This document shows, one piece after another, positions 15,463 to 16,248 of a stretch of 16,248 bases of DNA. The DNA is taken from contig DAOSMC010000010.1 of NCBI GenBank assembly GCA_035369485.1, positions 1 through 16,248 of the forward strand, in the 5' to 3' direction. The DNA is from JAQVHD01 sp035369485 (lineage in GTDB: Bacteria > Patescibacteriota > Minisyncoccia > UBA6257 > JAAZHW01). How positions within the stretch are numbered: the stretch's first letter is position 1; every line of letters starts with the position of its first letter. The position numbers were made by a program, and so were the translations under genes. The notes below the pieces were generated by a model that saw nothing but the letters and a program-made list of their open reading frames with translations, had not been told where the DNA came from and searched no databases.

Positions 15463-15621
15463 CTATTTTTTAATTTCTTTGTGAATTGTGCGTTTTTTAC
15501 AAAAAGGACAGAATTTTTTCAATTCTATTTTTTTCTGTATTGTTTTTTTATTTTTACGAGTGTAATAATTGATTTTTTTACAAACTGCACACTGAAGTTT
15601 AATGAGATTTTCTTGAGGCAT
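15463..15621 (-). CDS. rpmG: 50S ribosomal protein L33, zinc-binding form
   Basis: A 52-aa basic protein beginning MPQENLIKLQCAVCKKINYY and carrying two CxxC pairs (C11/C14 and C38/C41) that bind one zinc ion. The TRKNKK segment between them and the Lys-rich end are typical of L33. It lies between tRNA-Thr(GGU) and tRNA-Trp, a position often seen for rpmG ahead of secE-nusG in bacteria. The 232-nt stretch upstream (15622-15853) is AT-rich and holds no gene that I can support; a TATAAT on the - strand at 15667-15672 is a possible -10 without a convincing -35. Confidence 0.93.
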   Translation of the reverse strand: MPQENLIKLQCAVCKKINYYTRKNKKTIQKKIELKKFCPFCKKRTIHKEIKK

Positions 15622-15853
15622 AAAAACGTTAAAACTTAAAAAAATTAACGACGCTATTAATTACAAATTATAAATTAGCAACGATATGCTAAATTAAAAA
15701 ATTAAAAAGTGCGGCAATGTTTAATTTGATTATTAACTAAATTTCTTAGCGTTTTATTAGTTTATTTTTACGACCATTCACTAATAAATCATTTTTATTA
15801 GCCAATTGCATATTTTTTAATAAAAATTATTGATGGCTTTTAAAAATGGCCGG

Positions 15854-15925
15854 AGCCGATGGGGAGGATTGAACTCCCGACCCCGTTCTTACCAAGAACG
15901 TGCTCTACCACTGAGCTACATCGGC
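15854..15925 (-). tRNA. tRNA-Thr(GGT)
   Basis: A 72-nt tRNA with acceptor stem GCCGATG/CATCGGC and D stem GCTC/GAGC. The anticodon loop TTGGTAA in CGTTC/GAACG reads GGU (codon ACC, and ACU by wobble). The T arm is GGGAG-TTCAATC-CTCCC and the discriminator is T. CCA is not encoded. Confidence 0.95.
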
Positions 15926-16042
15926 TTTTTCAACGATTGCTCAAGATTATTTTAGCAAAAAAATAAAAAAAGACAAGAAAAACTATTCTTAATTAAGTTT
16001 GCACGTTAAACATTTTGAATTTGATTTCTAATTTTATTTTAG

Positions 16043-16126
16043 TGGGTGGAGCAGGATTCGAACCTGCGCAGCCACTAGGGCGACGGTTTTACAGACCGTT
16101 GCAATTGACCACTCTGCCATCCACCC
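16043..16126 (-). tRNA. tRNA-Tyr(GTA)
   Basis: An 84-nt class II tRNA with acceptor stem GGGTGGA/TCCACCC. The anticodon loop CTGTAAA in ACGGT/ACCGT reads GUA. It has a long variable arm, T arm GCAGG-TTCGAAT-CCTGC and discriminator A. CCA is not encoded. Confidence 0.95.
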
Positions 16127-16169
16127 TACCTATCCATATAAATATTGTAATAAACTGGAATTGTCCATG

Positions 16170-16242
16170 AGCCGATGGTCGGATTCGAACCGACAACCTT
16201 CGCTTTACAAAAGCGCCGCTCTGCCAGTTGAGCTACATCGGC
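16170..16242 (-). tRNA. tRNA-Thr(TGT)
   Basis: A 73-nt tRNA with the same acceptor stem as tRNA-Thr(GGT) and D stem GCTC/GAGC. The anticodon loop TTTGTAA reads UGU. The anticodon stem has a G27-A43 mismatch below four good pairs. The T arm is GTCGG-TTCGAAT-CCGAC and the discriminator is T. CCA is not encoded. Its U34 makes it a possible substrate for the Elp3-type enzyme in this window. Confidence 0.93.
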
Positions 16243-16248
16243 GCCTCA

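Overview
The window is AT-rich bacterial DNA, about one third G+C by eye. It looks like a genome of the Patescibacteria/Candidate Phyla Radiation (CPR), most likely a parcubacterial-type lineage. This placement is inferred from the reduced repair proteins, very short intergenic spacing, near-absence of Shine-Dalgarno sites, a membrane-anchored orphan substrate-binding protein, GtrA-type and PF04020 membrane proteins, and an Elp3-type tRNA enzyme. UGA ends uvrC, elp3 and gtrA, and no long gene contains an in-frame UGA. The Gracilibacteria/SR1 code (UGA = Gly) therefore does not apply.

Left part (1-6540, + strand). A tandem palindromic repeat precedes an L,D-transpeptidase gene with a strong Shine-Dalgarno site and its own terminator. 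Then comes a tight uvrB-uvrA-uvrC operon (gaps of 9 and 5 nt) behind a good sigma70-type promoter. All three excinuclease proteins are shortened. UvrB lacks the C-terminal UVR domain. UvrC lacks a recognisable UVR motif and the helix-hairpin-helix tail. UvrA lacks the insertion domain inside its first signature domain.

Middle part (6540-7971). This region is rich in non-coding structure: two copies of a composite double palindrome, a cupin gene with its own promoter and a bidirectional terminator, a small two-helix membrane-protein gene interrupted by an in-frame UGA, and GTCATTCTGAG-type inverted repeats.

Right part (7972-16248). An elp3 gene (- strand) and a Trm9-like methyltransferase gene (+ strand) diverge from one shared CATG, so their start codons overlap. 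In eukaryotes Elp3 starts 5-carboxymethyl modification of wobble uridine and Trm9 methylates the product to mcm5U. The pair may therefore be a self-contained wobble-uridine module. The methyltransferase overlaps the end of the convergent RNase J gene. The rest is on the - strand: tRNA-Thr(UGU), tRNA-Tyr(GUA), tRNA-Thr(GGU), rpmG, tRNA-Trp(CCA), gtrA, a PF04020 membrane protein, secG, an oligopeptide-type substrate-binding protein, tRNA-Leu(CAG) and RNase J. The Thr-Tyr-Thr-rpmG-Trp order resembles the common bacterial tRNA/secE-nusG neighbourhood, but gtrA stands where secE would be expected.

The strongest leads are the Elp3/Trm9-like pair with overlapping start codons, the coordinated loss of interaction domains across UvrA, UvrB and UvrC, the UGA-interrupted small gene, and the composite palindromic element with compensatory base changes.
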